DNA of 64,000 nt from Linum tenue (taxonomy: Eukaryota > Streptophyta > Magnoliopsida > Malpighiales > Linaceae). Shown here piece after piece: positions 11,340-22,497 of the stretch. The stretch lies in NCBI GenBank assembly GCA_946122785.1, contig CAMGYJ010000004.1, positions 18,622,150 to 18,686,149 on the forward strand, in the 5' to 3' direction. Both the position numbers and the translations under genes were made by a program. Position 1 is the stretch's first letter. Each line of letters starts with the position of its first letter. The notes beneath the pieces were generated by a model that was given only the letters and a program-made list of their open reading frames with translations, made no database searches and had not been told where the DNA came from.

Positions 11340-11939
11340 CTAGTGAGAAGAAGAATTCGTTAGAGGGAGGAGAGGAATGGCAGAGAAGAGGGAATGGCAG
11401 ATGACGAAGAAAAGGATTTTAGGTTCCTTTATTTGGCTCTGCCTACTGAAGCCTGTTTATGGATACTAGGGATCATTGTGTGTAGTTATTGTGTTGTGGT
11501 GGGAAACAAGGAAAAAAATCCCACCTTTTTTTTAGGCTAACGAAGAGGAAGAGCAGGTTTATGGTTCTTTACCTTTTCTGAGCAAATCTCGTTCCAGAGA
11601 TCCCTCTCTACCGTTTTACTCATTTAACGCATTAATTCGTTTTTTGCAATTAAGGTTTAATTACATGAATGAACAATAATTGACAAAGTAGGGGGATTGA
11701 ACAAACTAATTACATGAATGAACAATGAACCAAATTGCAAAGAAAACGAACCAAAAACAGACCCCATGGATCATGATTCGACAGACTTGGCACCTCAACT
11801 TAGCTTAAAAAGTGTCCACAAGAATTGCACCATGGATGAACAACCCATATTCATTGACCAAATCAAAGTAAAAGCCACTGAAATAACTCAGAACAGACCC
11901 CATTGTGCAAAGAACGAACTAATTACCTGGAATTCTGAT

Positions 11940-12426
11940 TCAGTCCCAATCAGAGAGTTCTAAGATGCTTTCTGGGTGCATGCATGTTCGATTTACACCT
12001 GCAATTGAGTAAATCAAACCGCAGCATTCAAATCCACATCTATGCATATAAATTGATTTGCTTGTACACATCCAATCGAAAGAAAAAGCAAACAAACCTA
12101 TATTCTGTCGACTAAGAAAGGCGAAGGAACCCATATTCCGGAGAATAAAGATCGCCTCTATGCCCTCATTCATCTTTCTCGATTCGCAATCCGCCGCGAA
12201 ACCCAGACCCACCAGAGGATTGGGCTCCTGCTGCATCGCCTCGTCCACGTTGCTCAATCCGTAGGCCGATCGGAGCAATCGACGGCGGCAGTGACGTCGC
12301 CATCGCGCACCCTGGTTCACCAACCGCCACAGCAACTAAAAAATACCATCGTCGTCTACTCCGCGCCCCCAATCTTCCATCATCGACATACTTGAAATCG
12401 CCACAATATTTTGGGTAAGTGAGCAA
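11940..12426 (-). other. Coding-like segment of unknown origin inside the CACTA element
   Basis: Minus-strand frames begin near 12426 and include MATSLPPSIAPIGLRIEQ followed by a Gly-rich stretch, with a second frame to 11940. The sequence is GC-richer than the rest of the element and reads like a first exon of a host gene. It is not part of either CACTA gene and lies between them. CACTA elements often pick up host fragments, but I do not recognise a family, and it may be leader sequence of one of the element's own genes. The flanks 11340-11939 and 12427-12893 hold nothing recognisable. Confidence 0.3.
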
Positions 12427-12893
12427 AAATGAAATCGATTAAGGGTTTGGGTAAACAGAGTGCATGCGAGGAGGGGAGAGGGGTAGATGGAGTGTTTTGT
12501 TCTCCATTTTAATTTGTTGAGAATAAATTATAGTGTTAATTGATTAGCTGACATTAAAAAATAAAAATTAAAGTGTTTTATTGAAGCTGACATTAAATTA
12601 TTTTCCTGCATATGTTCTCCTTTCTGGTTGGAGTACAAAAGGCAAATTGGCATGCCCTTCCTGCGCAGGGAACACCTCACGTTTGAGGTTGAATAAAGGA
12701 TGCAAGGAATGTTATATGGATCATCGCCATTTTTTTGCCATTGGATCATAAATGGCGCAAGCAAAAGAAGGAGTTTAACGGCACTGTAGAAAAAGACGTG
12801 CACCAAAGCGATTATCATCCGAAGAGGTAAAAAATCAACTTCTCTCTTTACAAACTATACCTTTCGACAGTAAGGGAAAAGGCAATAAAATCA

Positions 12894-14873
12894 ATGCGCA
12901 AAACTCATAACTGGAAAAAGAAGTCTATTTTCTTCGAATTGACATATTTGTCATCGCTCTTAGTACGCCACAATTTGGATGTCCTGCATATAGAGAAAAA
13001 TGTATGTGATAGTATACTTGGTACTATTATGAATATTGAGGGCAAAACAAAGGATGGTCTAAGTGCACGTCGTGATTTGGAGGAGATGGGTATAAGGAAA
13101 GATCTTCATCCTGTTGAGAGGAATGGGAAAACAGAGTTACCTAGAGCTGCATATAGCTTGACGGCGGCAGAGAAGAAATCCTTGTGTCAGTGGCTATCAA
13201 AAGTAAAGGTACCAGATGCTTACTCCGCAAGTTTGGTACGTTGTGTCAATGTTGATGATCGAAAGATACATGGGATCAAAAACTCATGATTGTCATGTGT
13301 TCTTGGAGAGGTTATTACCGTTAGCCGCCCGTGACTTATTTCCGAAGGTCATATCGGACACACTGATTGAGCTTAGCAAATTTTTTAAGGACATATGTTC
13401 CAAGGAGCTAAACGTGGAAGATTTGAATTACTTGGAGTCTCAAATTGCCATAATCCTATGTAAGTTGGAACGTATTTTTCCTCCTGCCTTATTCGATATA
13501 ATGATCCACCTGCCCATCCATCTGCCTTGGGAGGCCAAAGTTGCTGGTCCAGTTCAGTATCGATGGATGTATCCTATTGAAAGGTATACTATATATATAA
13601 CTACACTAAAATTATTACATATATACTGACATTTTGGAAACTTTGTGTAGTTAATTTGACATTTTTTAAACAATTTAGGTATTTGAAGAAGTTAAAAGGT
13701 TACGTTCGTAACAAGGCACGTCCAGAGGGATCAATCGCCGAAGCTTATATTGTTGATGATTGTGTCACATTTTGCTCGCAATATTTGACCGAAATGGATA
13801 CTATATTTAATCGCCAGAGAGAAATGTAGATAAATCTTCATCGTCGTCGCAGCCATCTCATGACCTATCAGTTGTTTCGTGTGTCGGACGTGTCATCGGT
13901 GTGAAGGACGACATGACAGACGTCAATACTGATTTGTGGAAGGCGGCAACTTCTTATGTCCTACAAAACTGTGATGAGGTGCAAGATTTTATAAGGTACA
14001 TATACATATATACCAATACTTATTTATTTATTGTATGCTAGAATATAATTTATTTTAATTATATTAATTACAGAACTCACAAGGAACAACTAAGCAACCG
14101 AGGTGTTCGTATGGTTGAAGCAGTGCATAAGCAAGAATTTGCTAATTGGTTGTTATTAGAGGTACATACATGTCATATTTAATAAAGAATTTTGATATTT
14201 AAAAATTATCGCAAGCTAATTTTAAGTTTATCCTTACAATTATTTGTAGATTACACGAATGCACAATGATAAAGTGCCAAGTTTGAATCCTTCTTTTTTT
14301 ACATTAGCTCGAGAGCCAGAAAAACGAGTCCTGCACTACTCAGAATATTGTATCAATGGATTCAGATTTCACACTCGTTCTCGCGAGTTAACTAAAAGCA
14401 TTCAAAACAGTGGTGTGATGGTGAGAGGGGAGAACGATGGTTGAATTCATTACTATGGCGTTCTCACCGATATCATCGAGCTTCGTTATACGGAAGGGCT
14501 TCCTGTTGTATTATCTCAGTGTGAGTGGTATGACACCGCTCGCAAAGGCGTTGGTTACAGGAAAGATCGACATGGCACTATTACCATTGACACAACACGA
14601 AGGCTTAGAACAGATGAGCCATTTGTTCCAGCTAGTCAAGCAATTCAAGTTTATTATGTGCAATCTTTAAGAGATCCAAATTGGCAAATTGTGGTTGAAA
14701 CGCGACCAAGAAATTTGTTCGCGATGCCATCTAATACGGAAGGAGAAGGAGAAGGAGAAGGAGCATTAGACGAAGCCTATCAAGAAGACAATATTTTAAT
14801 TGATGATCCTAGGGTACTCCAAACCGAGGGAGATGATCTCTTAAACTTGACTAGAGCAGGGTTAGAAGATTAA
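12894..14873 (+). pseudogene. TNP2-type CACTA transposase, C-terminal half (DUF4218 and DUF4216)
   Basis: The plus strand begins abruptly at HNWKKKSIFFEL, then RHNLDVLHIEKNVCDSILGT and GKTKDGLSARRDLEEMGIRK, sequence typical of the end of Transposase_21. DUF4218 follows (DCHVFLERLLPLAARDLF, LPIHLPWEAKVAGPVQYRWM, GYVRNKARPEGSIAEAYI). The final exon holds DUF4216 (YYGVLTDIIELRYTEG, SQCEWYDTARKGVGYRKD) and a tail to 14873. Introns at about 13584-13677, 13995-14071 and 14161-14250 have GT/AG borders. Breaks: a one-base shift in an A-run near 13280, a one-base loss near 13816 and a TGA after GENDG (about 14441). The N-terminal catalytic part is missing. Confidence 0.85.
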
Positions 14874-15149
14874 GTATGACTAATTTGGTATTTGTATATC
14901 AAAATATATATTATAAAATTTCCATTAGATTTTTCATAGAACAGTGCTTACTATGTGTTTTTTTATTGATTCAATAATCATTTCTAAAACATGTCATTCT
15001 TGTCCGATTTTCATTTATGAAAAAATGTATACGGCAATTTATTTTCTAATAAAGGTTTCAATTTCGTAACTAAATGGTTCAAAAGGATTGTGTATGGCGT
15101 ACAAAATATATTTGTGCTTACCATTTACTGCTGACGACATTTTATGGCG

Positions 15150-15600
15150 TAAAAAATGTTATTTTTTCCTGACCAAACTGTGGTCACGAAAATTTTTCCT
15201 GACCAAATAGTACTGACGACATGCTTATTGCGTCAAAAATGTGTTTTACGATATCAGAAAAATGGTTTTCCAGACCAAATAGTATTGACGGAATTGTACT
15301 GTTGTCAAAATAGAATTGTTTTCCTAACCATTTAGTATTGACGAACTTTTATGATATCAGAAAATGTGTTTTACTGACCAAAATTATTGACGTAATTTTT
15401 ATATTATCAGAAAAGTTGTTTTCCTGACCAAATAGTATTGATGAAATTTTACTGTTGTAAAAAAAGAATTTTTTCTTACCAAATAGTACCGACGAAGTGT
15501 TGATGGAGTAACAATTGGGGTTTTTCTGACCAATTAGTATATATGAACTTTTGGTGTTGTAAAAAAACATTTTCTGACCAATTACTTATGATGAAAAATT
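15150..15600. repeat. Right subterminal repeats of the CACTA element
   Basis: Irregular repeats of about 50-65 bp around ctgaccaaatagtattgacg, seen near 15200, 15270, 15330, 15375, 15424, 15475 and 15530. They precede the right terminal inverted repeat at 15936. The motif differs from that of the left end. Confidence 0.7.
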
Positions 15601-15936
15601 CATTTCGTTAAAATTAAAAATTTAATTTCGACGATCGGTATTTTGACGTCAACAATAATTATATTTTCAAACGACATATTTTTGTTGGTTAGTAATAATG
15701 ATTATTTCTAACGCGTAATATGAAGTCGTCACAAATCATCCGCGTGAGAAATGGAAAGTGGGGCAAAAAATATTTTACTGACGAAAAAAATACTATTTTT
15801 GACAAAAAACCACATATGTCAGTAATAATTTCATTATTACAGACGAAAATTGTTTTTCGTCGGAACTATTGATTTTTTACGCATTTTTTTAGTCGTCAGT
15901 AAGTTTTCGTCACAATTGCCTGCCTTTTTTGTAGTG

Positions 15937-17401
15937 ATAATCTGCCATGCCACTTTTGCCACCAGATCTGAAAATATGACAATAACATAGATATCCCGGT
16001 CATAAGTCCTAAACAACAATCTTTAGAGTAACCAGGCACTGCAACCTTGACACTCGCCACAAATGTTCAACCTTGCAAGACTGTCCTACGTCAAGTTCAT
16101 CCCAAATTGAGAATCCTTCTGAAAGACAAAAGTTCGAATAGCCCATGATGCATCCACCATCGTCCTAGTCCTTCCAAAATGAGATGGCAACAGTTCAATG
16201 GAAAAATTCGCGGTACTACCTGTACATAAGAGAGAAACAATGTCAAGCTCATTCCATTAATTCCAACTCATTCAACTCTACTAATGCGTATGCATTTTTT
16301 ATGCCTACTCATTCAACTACCCTGATTTCATTCATTCAACGGCTACATTTTCCAGCATCTTATGATTCAAGCGTAGTTCTTTGGGGGTTATTACCTTATT
16401 ACTATGTTGTTCCATCAAATTTTCGTGCTAGGGACTCCACATAGTTCTTCAGATTGTCCTGTGATTCTTACAGCTGCTAGGTAACCTTCTTGCTTCTTTC
16501 AATTTATGTTGCTGCTCCTCAATTTGTTGTTTTAGGGTTTGTATCTGCTCCTCAAAATCTTTCCTCTACTTCTCTCCTTCAGCCATTAAGTTTTCCAAAT
16601 GCTCTTCTACTTCTTTCTCTTTGCTAATGTAAGTTGGAGCTTTCTGGAACACCATCCAAATTATTTTAGCACCAGATAGTCAGTTCCTTTTTTCTATAGC
16701 CTTGACATGAATTCTCTGAATTTCCTCCTGCACACACGACATAAGCTCACATTCATTTGTATCATGGTAGTGCTGAAATATACAACCATACCAATGTATT
16801 CCAAATAGACCTCTTACATAGTTGTGTTGGGATTAAACATCGACCCAACTGCCATCACTCTTCCTATGTGTGTCTGTATACACTTTTATTTCCTTGGGCT
16901 CTTCTTCCACTACTGCATCAGAGGGTTGGTCACTATTATTCTCCTCCTTGGGTTGGGTGTCTCTTGCTTTGTTTTCTCCTATAATATATCAATGAGAACA
17001 TTGAAGGTAGTAAAAATGTAGACGAGTTACCACATGTTATCCTCCTCTTCCAATTTCATACATCCACATGCTGCAACTTTTACCACCCCTAGTGTGTGCA
17101 TAGTTCTGACGAGCATTATCAGGACCAACTTCTGATAATGCTCATGACAGTGGTGCTTAAAGTTCTTGAACTGCTTCGGCGAGTAGTTTAGAGCCTTCCT
17201 CATAGCTTCACTAGTCAATGAGATATCAAACTCATACTACAAAAAGGACATAACATTAGTGGATTCTAAGAACATGGGAGGAAGTTATGTTTATTGTCAT
17301 ATTATCTTCAACATACCTCCAATAGCGCTCAATTAACGGTTATATGCAAGATGATGGCACCTATTGGTAAGTTCTATTGGTCCGCTCAATTAACCCATGT
17401 G
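15937..17401. other. No clear gene; possible antisense coiled-coil relic
   Basis: Between the CACTA element and the LINE fragment. On the minus strand, 16730-16480 reads as Glu/Lys/Gln-rich (KEKEVEEHLENLMAEGEK, then EEQIQTLKQQIEEQQ), suggesting a coiled coil, with another frame at 17218-17027. A stop interrupts the first. The order of frames suggests a spliced or transposon-encoded protein, but I do not recognise a family. Nothing else is visible. Confidence 0.35.
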
Positions 17402-17665
17402 TACTTTCTTCCTATGACCTTGTGTTCCTCCATATGCATTTCTTCTATCCATTATTGAAAATCCATTCCACTAGTTCCAAGCAGTGTCCCATTAGAAGAA
17501 TCTGTGGCTTCTAATGTTGCATTGAAATCACTTAACACAAGCCAGGCCTGATTAGGTTCTTTCAATGCACAATTTTTTTATAATTGTTTTTCCTGGCAGA
17601 TTTGTCATTTAGACCATATACCACTATGATTTTAATAGCCTCTATACCAGTGACTTCTAGAAAAT
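17402..17665 (-). pseudogene. LINE endonuclease fragment, antisense
   Basis: On the minus strand this reads IVVYGLNDKSARKNN, then NQAWLVLSDFNATLEATDSS, the second half of an L1-type apurinic endonuclease domain (the S/GDFN motif). It is closely similar to 27970-28200 on the plus strand, including an in-frame TAA after the MDFQ segment. It is a separate truncated copy of the same LINE family, lying about 200 bp upstream of the plus-strand LINE start and pointing the other way. Confidence 0.75.
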
Positions 17666-17801
17666 GGTAATTTTTTGTCAATAAAATCCATATATATACC
17701 ACATTTTTTTAACAATGACGATCTTTCCTTTTGTCATAATAGACTACTTATTAGGACTAACCTTAAATCACAATTTTTTGTGTCCATTTATTATTGATTA
17801 C

Positions 17802-17803
<2 letters not shown>

Positions 17804-17841
<38 letters not shown>
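17804..17841 (+). repeat. (CT)n microsatellite
   Basis: About 19 CT units in a row, just upstream of the LINE ORF1 region. Simple repeat with no further feature. Confidence 0.95.
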
Positions 17842-17846
<5 letters not shown>

Positions 17847-18070
17847 ATCTAGTATGTTAGAATTTATTGAGTTACATATTTTCCCGCCGCTGCACGACAT
17901 CGTCTTTGCTGTCGGTGCCTCCTGCATGACGGTTATTCCTTCCACTTCACTATTGTTCGCGACGGTATTCGTCATCAAAGAGTGTTTTCCCTTTCATTTC
18001 CTTTCTTCTTATTTTCCCTCGGGCAGCCATTTTTGCTTTTCCCTCTTTTTGGCAATTAGGGTTTGTTGTT

Positions 18071-18642
18071 ATGGCTTCAAGCTCTGGATTGATGGAGAAA
18101 CATGCGTGAACCTCTTTTTCGTTGCTGAAGAATGTAGACTGCACTATTTTGAAGTGAATGGTGCTCTTCGTCTGCCATATGAGCTTCTGGAAAGAGGTGC
18201 AGCAAAGTGGAAATTCAGTCTGGTAGGTCAGTTCATCTCCGCTCCACCCTCTATGTCTGTTATTCAATCGTGGCCAATAAACTATGGGATAAAGATGGTC
18301 AAGTCAAGGTATAATTGTTTGGGAAGAAATTGATTGTGCTTCACTTCCCGAATGAGTCTATGTGGCCATGGGTTTTTCGAGGAGGTCCTTAACATCTAAG
18401 GGGAAACAATTTGTCCTTGAGGAAATTGGAGAAAGGGATGCTGCCAATGGCCCCTGAAAAGCCTGGGCTACCAATCTGGGTGAAAATTTTAGGACTGCCT
18501 ATGGAATGTCATCTCCCGGAGTACATGAGGAAGATTGCTAGTATGATAGGAAGGCCTTCTTGTACGGACCTGGTGACTACGATAGGAGAACAGATTGGGT
18601 TTGCAAACTGTTGTGTAGAAATCAAAGCTGATTCAAAGTGTT
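18071..18642 (+). pseudogene. LINE ORF1, N-terminal part (DUF4283)
   Basis: Start of an L1-type LINE. A start codon at 18071 (MASSSGLMEK) soon meets a stop. In other frames the sequence continues as RLPYELLERGAAKWKFSLVG and then PIWVKILGLPMECHLPEYMR, followed by ASMIGRPSCTDLVTTIG. This is the DUF4283 region and the conserved segment after it in plant LINE ORF1 (nucleic-acid binding) proteins. Several frameshifts separate the parts. It is cut at 18642 by the Athila-like element E1, and the rest resumes at 25647 after a 5-bp duplication. Confidence 0.78.
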
Positions 18643-19987
18643 TGACTCGCTCCTACCGTCACTCTAGAAAATGACCAAGTGTAACCACCTCCTAAAGCGT
18701 AGTATAGCGGGTTTGGGTTTTAATGTCAACCCGGGTCCTAAGTGTGATGACTACTCCATGAGTTCTTATTATTTAGCAGTGGAAAGATCCAAACAAGCAA
18801 AGTAGGTAAAAAGGTTGTTTTCAAGTCGAGAGAGGTCACCCGGATATGGTTCCCCCTAGACTGCAGTTAAGTTGGATTGTAATTTACCAAGTTCAATTCC
18901 AATGATAGTTATACTGCGGGAGGTTCTTAAACAGTCTGCGGTCTCGACTAAAGGTCTCCAGACCCTCTCAATATGAGTCCCCAGTGGGCGACTAACCTCC
19001 ACCGGAGTAAACAGATTGAGGCCCTAATGAACCAAACCTCCACTACCGAAGTAAATCCGGTACAGAATAGTGAATTGACTCCTCGATTAAAGTCGCCAAT
19101 TTACAACCTTCAATCAAGGGTGCTCTATCAACCTAGGCAGATATTCTCTTTCTAGGTTAAAGTAGAAATAACAGGAATTTGATCAGGATTCATGCCATTC
19201 AACAATTCAAACCCCAATTGAATATAATCAAATCATAGAATCTGTACTTAGGTTCATACAATCATACCTAACATACAAATCTAGGGTTCTTCATACCCAG
19301 GTGAATAAGAAAGTTACTCCATAGAGAGAGATGGGAAATCTAGCTTAGATGCGGAAACCATACTGTGAAGGATGAGAATCTGCTTCTGGCACTCAATCAG
19401 CTCTTCTCCAAGAGCAAGCAAGGCTCCAATGGTGATGGAGATCGATCAAGAACACTTGCAGAATCAGGTTTGTCACTTTCTCTCTCTAGGTAGTGCTTTT
19501 TCTCTCTAAAACTCGGAACCCTTCACTTTTTCCCTTCTTTTCCCTTAAGAGGCTGTCTGTCGCGATCCCCGGCTTGAATACCCGGTCGGGTATTTTAAGT
19601 GGAGACCGGGTATTATCAAAACGCACCGTCGGGGAACAGGGGAAAATCCCCGGTCAAGGCCAAGAATACCCGACCGGGGATTTTTTATTACTGCCCGGGC
19701 CCCCTTCTGCTTCTCAAACGCCCAAAAGAGGTTTTCCCCGGTCTGCTCCGAATAATACCCGGTCGGGTATTTCTGCCCATGGCCGAGTATTTTTCTCCTC
19801 CAGCACACTTCAACCCAAACGTGCTCCTTTCGACCCGAAACTCGTTTCTTCGCCTCGATGCCAACGCCAAGCCCTGAAATATGACATAAACGCACAACCT
19901 AGCGTGAAATCGGCTTAAAACAAGAGAATCAATATCTCAAACGACTCAAGAATAGGGGTAAAAACATGTGCAATCAATGGTCTATCA
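18643..19987 (-). repeat. E1 3' LTR
   Basis: 1,345 bp. On the minus strand it begins tgatagacc (19987) and ends gcgagtca (18643). It holds the inverted-repeat cluster at 19568-19793. Confidence 0.92.
19568..19793 (-). promoter_or_regulatory. U3 inverted-repeat cluster, motif type A
   Basis: A cluster of short GC-rich inverted repeats around atacccggtcgggtat, with half-sites such as gaccgggtatt, aatccccggtc and atacccgaccgggga. It occupies the upstream part of the LTR. The equivalent block of the 5' LTR is at 25222-25447. The position suggests an enhancer or structured leader; no function is proven. Confidence 0.6.
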
Positions 19988-20004
19988 AATTCCCCCACAC
20001 TTAA
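19988..20004 (-). other. E1 polypurine tract
   Basis: Complement reads ttaagtgtgggggaatt directly before the 3' LTR start. This is the expected plus-strand primer for reverse transcription. Confidence 0.85.
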
Positions 20005-20294
20005 CCTTTTGCTTATCCCCAAGCAAACCTAACTCAAACCAATGCAGCTCTCCAGACCTCTATAGCAACAAACAACCTCGATCGTCAGTAGAGGATTTTC
20101 TAGATCATAAAGCAGCTTACGAGGTCAACTGGTCTTCTAAGACGTCTCCCTATCTCTCTCAATGCGAGTACTAGACTCAAGCCAAGATCATGAGAAGAAG
20201 TAGAAGTAAGACAGTCAGTTCATGGATAAAGGGACTCACACCATTCACAACCAAGGACTCGTTGTACCGGGGTGCTCTTTCACTTCATTTTACC

Positions 20295-20356
20295 GTTGGA
20301 ACCCCTTTTTCTCACTTTCATTACAATTTTTTTCTTTCATTTGGCGAGGTTCCAAC
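20295..20356 (-). other. Hairpin with purine-rich loop, E1
   Basis: gttggaacc (20295-20303) pairs with ggttccaac (20348-20356) around a 44-base loop that is T-rich on the plus strand, so A-rich in element RNA. The same arrangement is found at 46431-46491 in E3, and at 31906-31981 in E2 with a different stem. Confidence 0.55.
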
Positions 20357-20975
20357 TGCAATCTTTTGCACGGTCGACCCTTATTAGTCGAGCAAGAGCA
20401 ATTTCTGTACATCTGGCGCTCGCCAGAGTACTTCGTTCAACTCCTTTTCCTCAACTCGTGTGGAGGGTCAATGAAATTAAGGGGGGTCGGAAGCTCTATC
20501 CGTGCCCTTAAAAACACGTCCTCAAGTAGGCAAACCGTTCAACGGGTGGAAGTTTTACTTGTACTAGAGACATCTTAGCTTCACCTTGTAGGAGTACCCC
20601 ACTAAGGATCACTAAAATCTCCTCCAAAACCCGATTTTGTGCAATGAACTGCGCCACACACGTTGGGCTTACCCCATGTTTAAGATTTTGATGATTTCGA
20701 CATGGAGGACCAACTGCTTTTCATTTCCCACATGAGCACCCTGTTCGATACACGATTCCATAACACAATCCAAACAGAGTCACCATTACCACATGAATTC
20801 AACGGTCTTAGCTCCACTAATTCACAAAATCAACTGGCACAACAAAGAGCTAGATAGGAAAAATCTTATACTTCAACATCCTCCATAGTGCTACACTACC
20901 TCCCTAGGTTGCACATTACGATAGAGACTGTCAATTCAAAGCATACTGAGCAGGCAATTTGCAAGGAAACACGTA

Positions 20976-21023
20976 CTTGGAGCCCTCAAATTTAAAAATC
21001 TGGACAGTGGACTAGGCTCCAAG
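20976..21023 (-). other. Conserved structured element, E1 copy
   Basis: The outer stem cttggagcc/ggctccaag encloses an inner hairpin caaatt-taaa-aatctg (one mismatch) and a single-stranded gacagtggacta. Four further copies in E2 and E3 keep the core and change the stems in step. It lies in the 3' untranslated part, about 1 kb from the 3' LTR. Confidence 0.7.
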
Positions 21024-21060
21024 CACACAAACAAATCTAATGCAGTCAAAAGAGAAACAT

Positions 21061-21075
21061 GCCCCCCACACTTAA
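21061..21075 (-). other. Second polypurine-like tract, E1
   Basis: Complement reads ttaagtgtggggggc, matching the 3' polypurine tract but about 1.07 kb upstream of it. All three Athila-like elements have this duplicate. It could act as a second plus-strand primer. Confidence 0.55.
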
Positions 21076-21358
21076 GATCGACATTGCCCTCAATGGAGAA
21101 GAGGGAAGGATAAGGGGAACGATGTTACCGGTGTGCACGGTCTGCATGAGACTGGAAGGGGACCAGTCTGAGTGAAGCAAACTGGAGAGGGGACCAGTCA
21201 GGGACAAAGGCACAGCTAAAAGGAACAGAAGAACTCAAACACAATATGTTAGGTCCAGTTGTCATCCCAATAGTACATCATCCAAAACAAAAGAAAACAA
21301 ACCAAAACCAAACCAGTTTGCAATCCGACTCAAAACGAAATAAATAAATGCAAACCGT

Positions 21359-21378
21359 GGTGGGGTTGCCTCCCCACC
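21359..21378 (-). other. Hairpin just after pol end, E1
   Basis: ggtgggg-ttgcct-ccccacc. It lies about 45 bp downstream (minus strand) of the end of the pol tail. E2 and E3 have the same loop with a paired stem change (see 35441 and 47440). Confidence 0.65.
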
Positions 21379-21422
21379 AGTGCTTCTTTACCGTCTTTTA
21401 GCTGGACGCCCATGGTGGATAC

Positions 21423-22497
21423 TCAGAGGGGTGCAGGAACAGTTTCTTCCAAGAGCGGATCCACATCGCTCTTGAGGTACAGCTTCAGATGGTGGCCATG
21501 CACCCGACGGGTGCAACCACCAGCATTTGTCAGCTCGACCTGACCATCCGGCATGATGCAAGCGAGTGAGTACTCGGATGGGCAGGGTGGTCGTGGTTTA
21601 GGAGGTGGGACCAGTTCATGGTGTTCGCAACCTTTCTTTTGAGCGGGCTTAGCCACCTGCGGCTTCGGCCGCCACTCCTCCTTGATCTTTTTAGTCGGAG
21701 GTGAGGCTGGAGGGAGTGGCTGCGAAGGAGTGAGAGGGGGATCCAGCAAATGAGAGATGCAGAAGGATGCACGACAGGCTCGTGTACCTGGTCAGAAGTA
21801 GCATGCATAGGTGTGACAGCAACCACATCACAGTGATCCAATTCAGACACCGAAAAAGTAGCCTGTTCATTCCCAGCACGCAAGATCAGTTTACCACTAT
21901 GAACATCAATAAGTGCCTTGGCGGTGGCGAGAAATGGTCTACCCAAAATCAAAGGCACATCCACATCCTCATTTATATCCAGAATAACAAAATCAATAGG
22001 ATATGTGAATGCGCCTACTTTAACAAGCAGATCCTCGATGATACCCCTAGGATGCTCAATGGAACGGCCATCAAGCTGAATGCTCATCCTAGTAGGGCTA
22101 AGTTCACCTAAGTCTAGCTTTTTAAACAACTTATACGGCATGACATTTATGCTAGCGCCTAGGTCCGCCAAGGACTTGCATACATGCATGTTGCGCTTTC
22201 TGGAAACTTGTTCTGCAGGATAGCAGAACACTCCTCGCTCAGCAGCACTGTCGAAAGATCCCCAATTTTCTTCTTGTTTGTGAGAATGTCTTTTATGAAC
22301 TTGGCGTACTTGGGCATCTTCGACAGTGCCTCCACGAACGGCATGCTGATGTTGACCTGCTTCAAAATTGCCATGAATTTGGAAAACTCAGTCTCCAGCC
22401 TGTCTTTGTGCAAGCGAGTGGGGAAGGGAAGCTGGGGTACATGCTCCTTAACCACTGGTTGTGGCTTGGGAGCAGGGGCTTCCTTCTCCACCCTCAC
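21423..22497 (-). pseudogene. E1 protease and residual pol C-terminus
   Basis: The minus strand enters from gag through LPFPTRLHKDRLETEFSKFM, then reads KSLADLGASINVMPYKLF, where DLGAS is the Athila-type aspartic protease active site, and DVDVPLILGRPFLATAKALI, the second conserved protease block. After about 120 further residues it passes into LTNAGGCTRRVHGHHLKLYL and ends at about 21423. That tail corresponds to the extreme C-terminus of gypsy polyproteins, after the integrase. Everything between is deleted. Compared with E2, some residues before the protease (the segment ending GSFTIPLIIG in E2) are also lost, with a frameshift near 22200. The product cannot support transposition. Confidence 0.85.

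Larger units (their letters stand above)
5855..15936. mobile_element. CACTA (En/Spm-type) DNA transposon, full span with nested copia
   Basis: The ends are cactacaaaaaatgcag at the left and, read on the other strand, cactacaaaaaaggcag at the right: the CACTA terminal inverted repeat, 16 of 17 bases matching. The 3-bp sequence ata flanks both ends (5852-5854 and 15937-15939), as expected for this superfamily. Inside are repeat-rich subterminal regions on both sides, a minus-strand Transposase_24 gene and a plus-strand TNP2-type transposase, transcribed away from each other. Both genes are broken and the TNP2 N-terminal half is missing. A 2.3-kb copia element sits 27 bp inside the left end. Without the nested element it is about 7.8 kb. 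Confidence 0.88.

Noticed and set aside
17794..18333. Single continuous protein of 179 codons
   Set aside because: Its first half reads through the (CT)n repeat and untranslated DNA. Only the last part matches LINE ORF1, after frameshifts.
19493..19918. ORFs across the E1 LTR cluster, and the same at 25199-25551
   Set aside because: Same cause as above. The matching ORFs in both LTRs reflect LTR identity, not coding selection.
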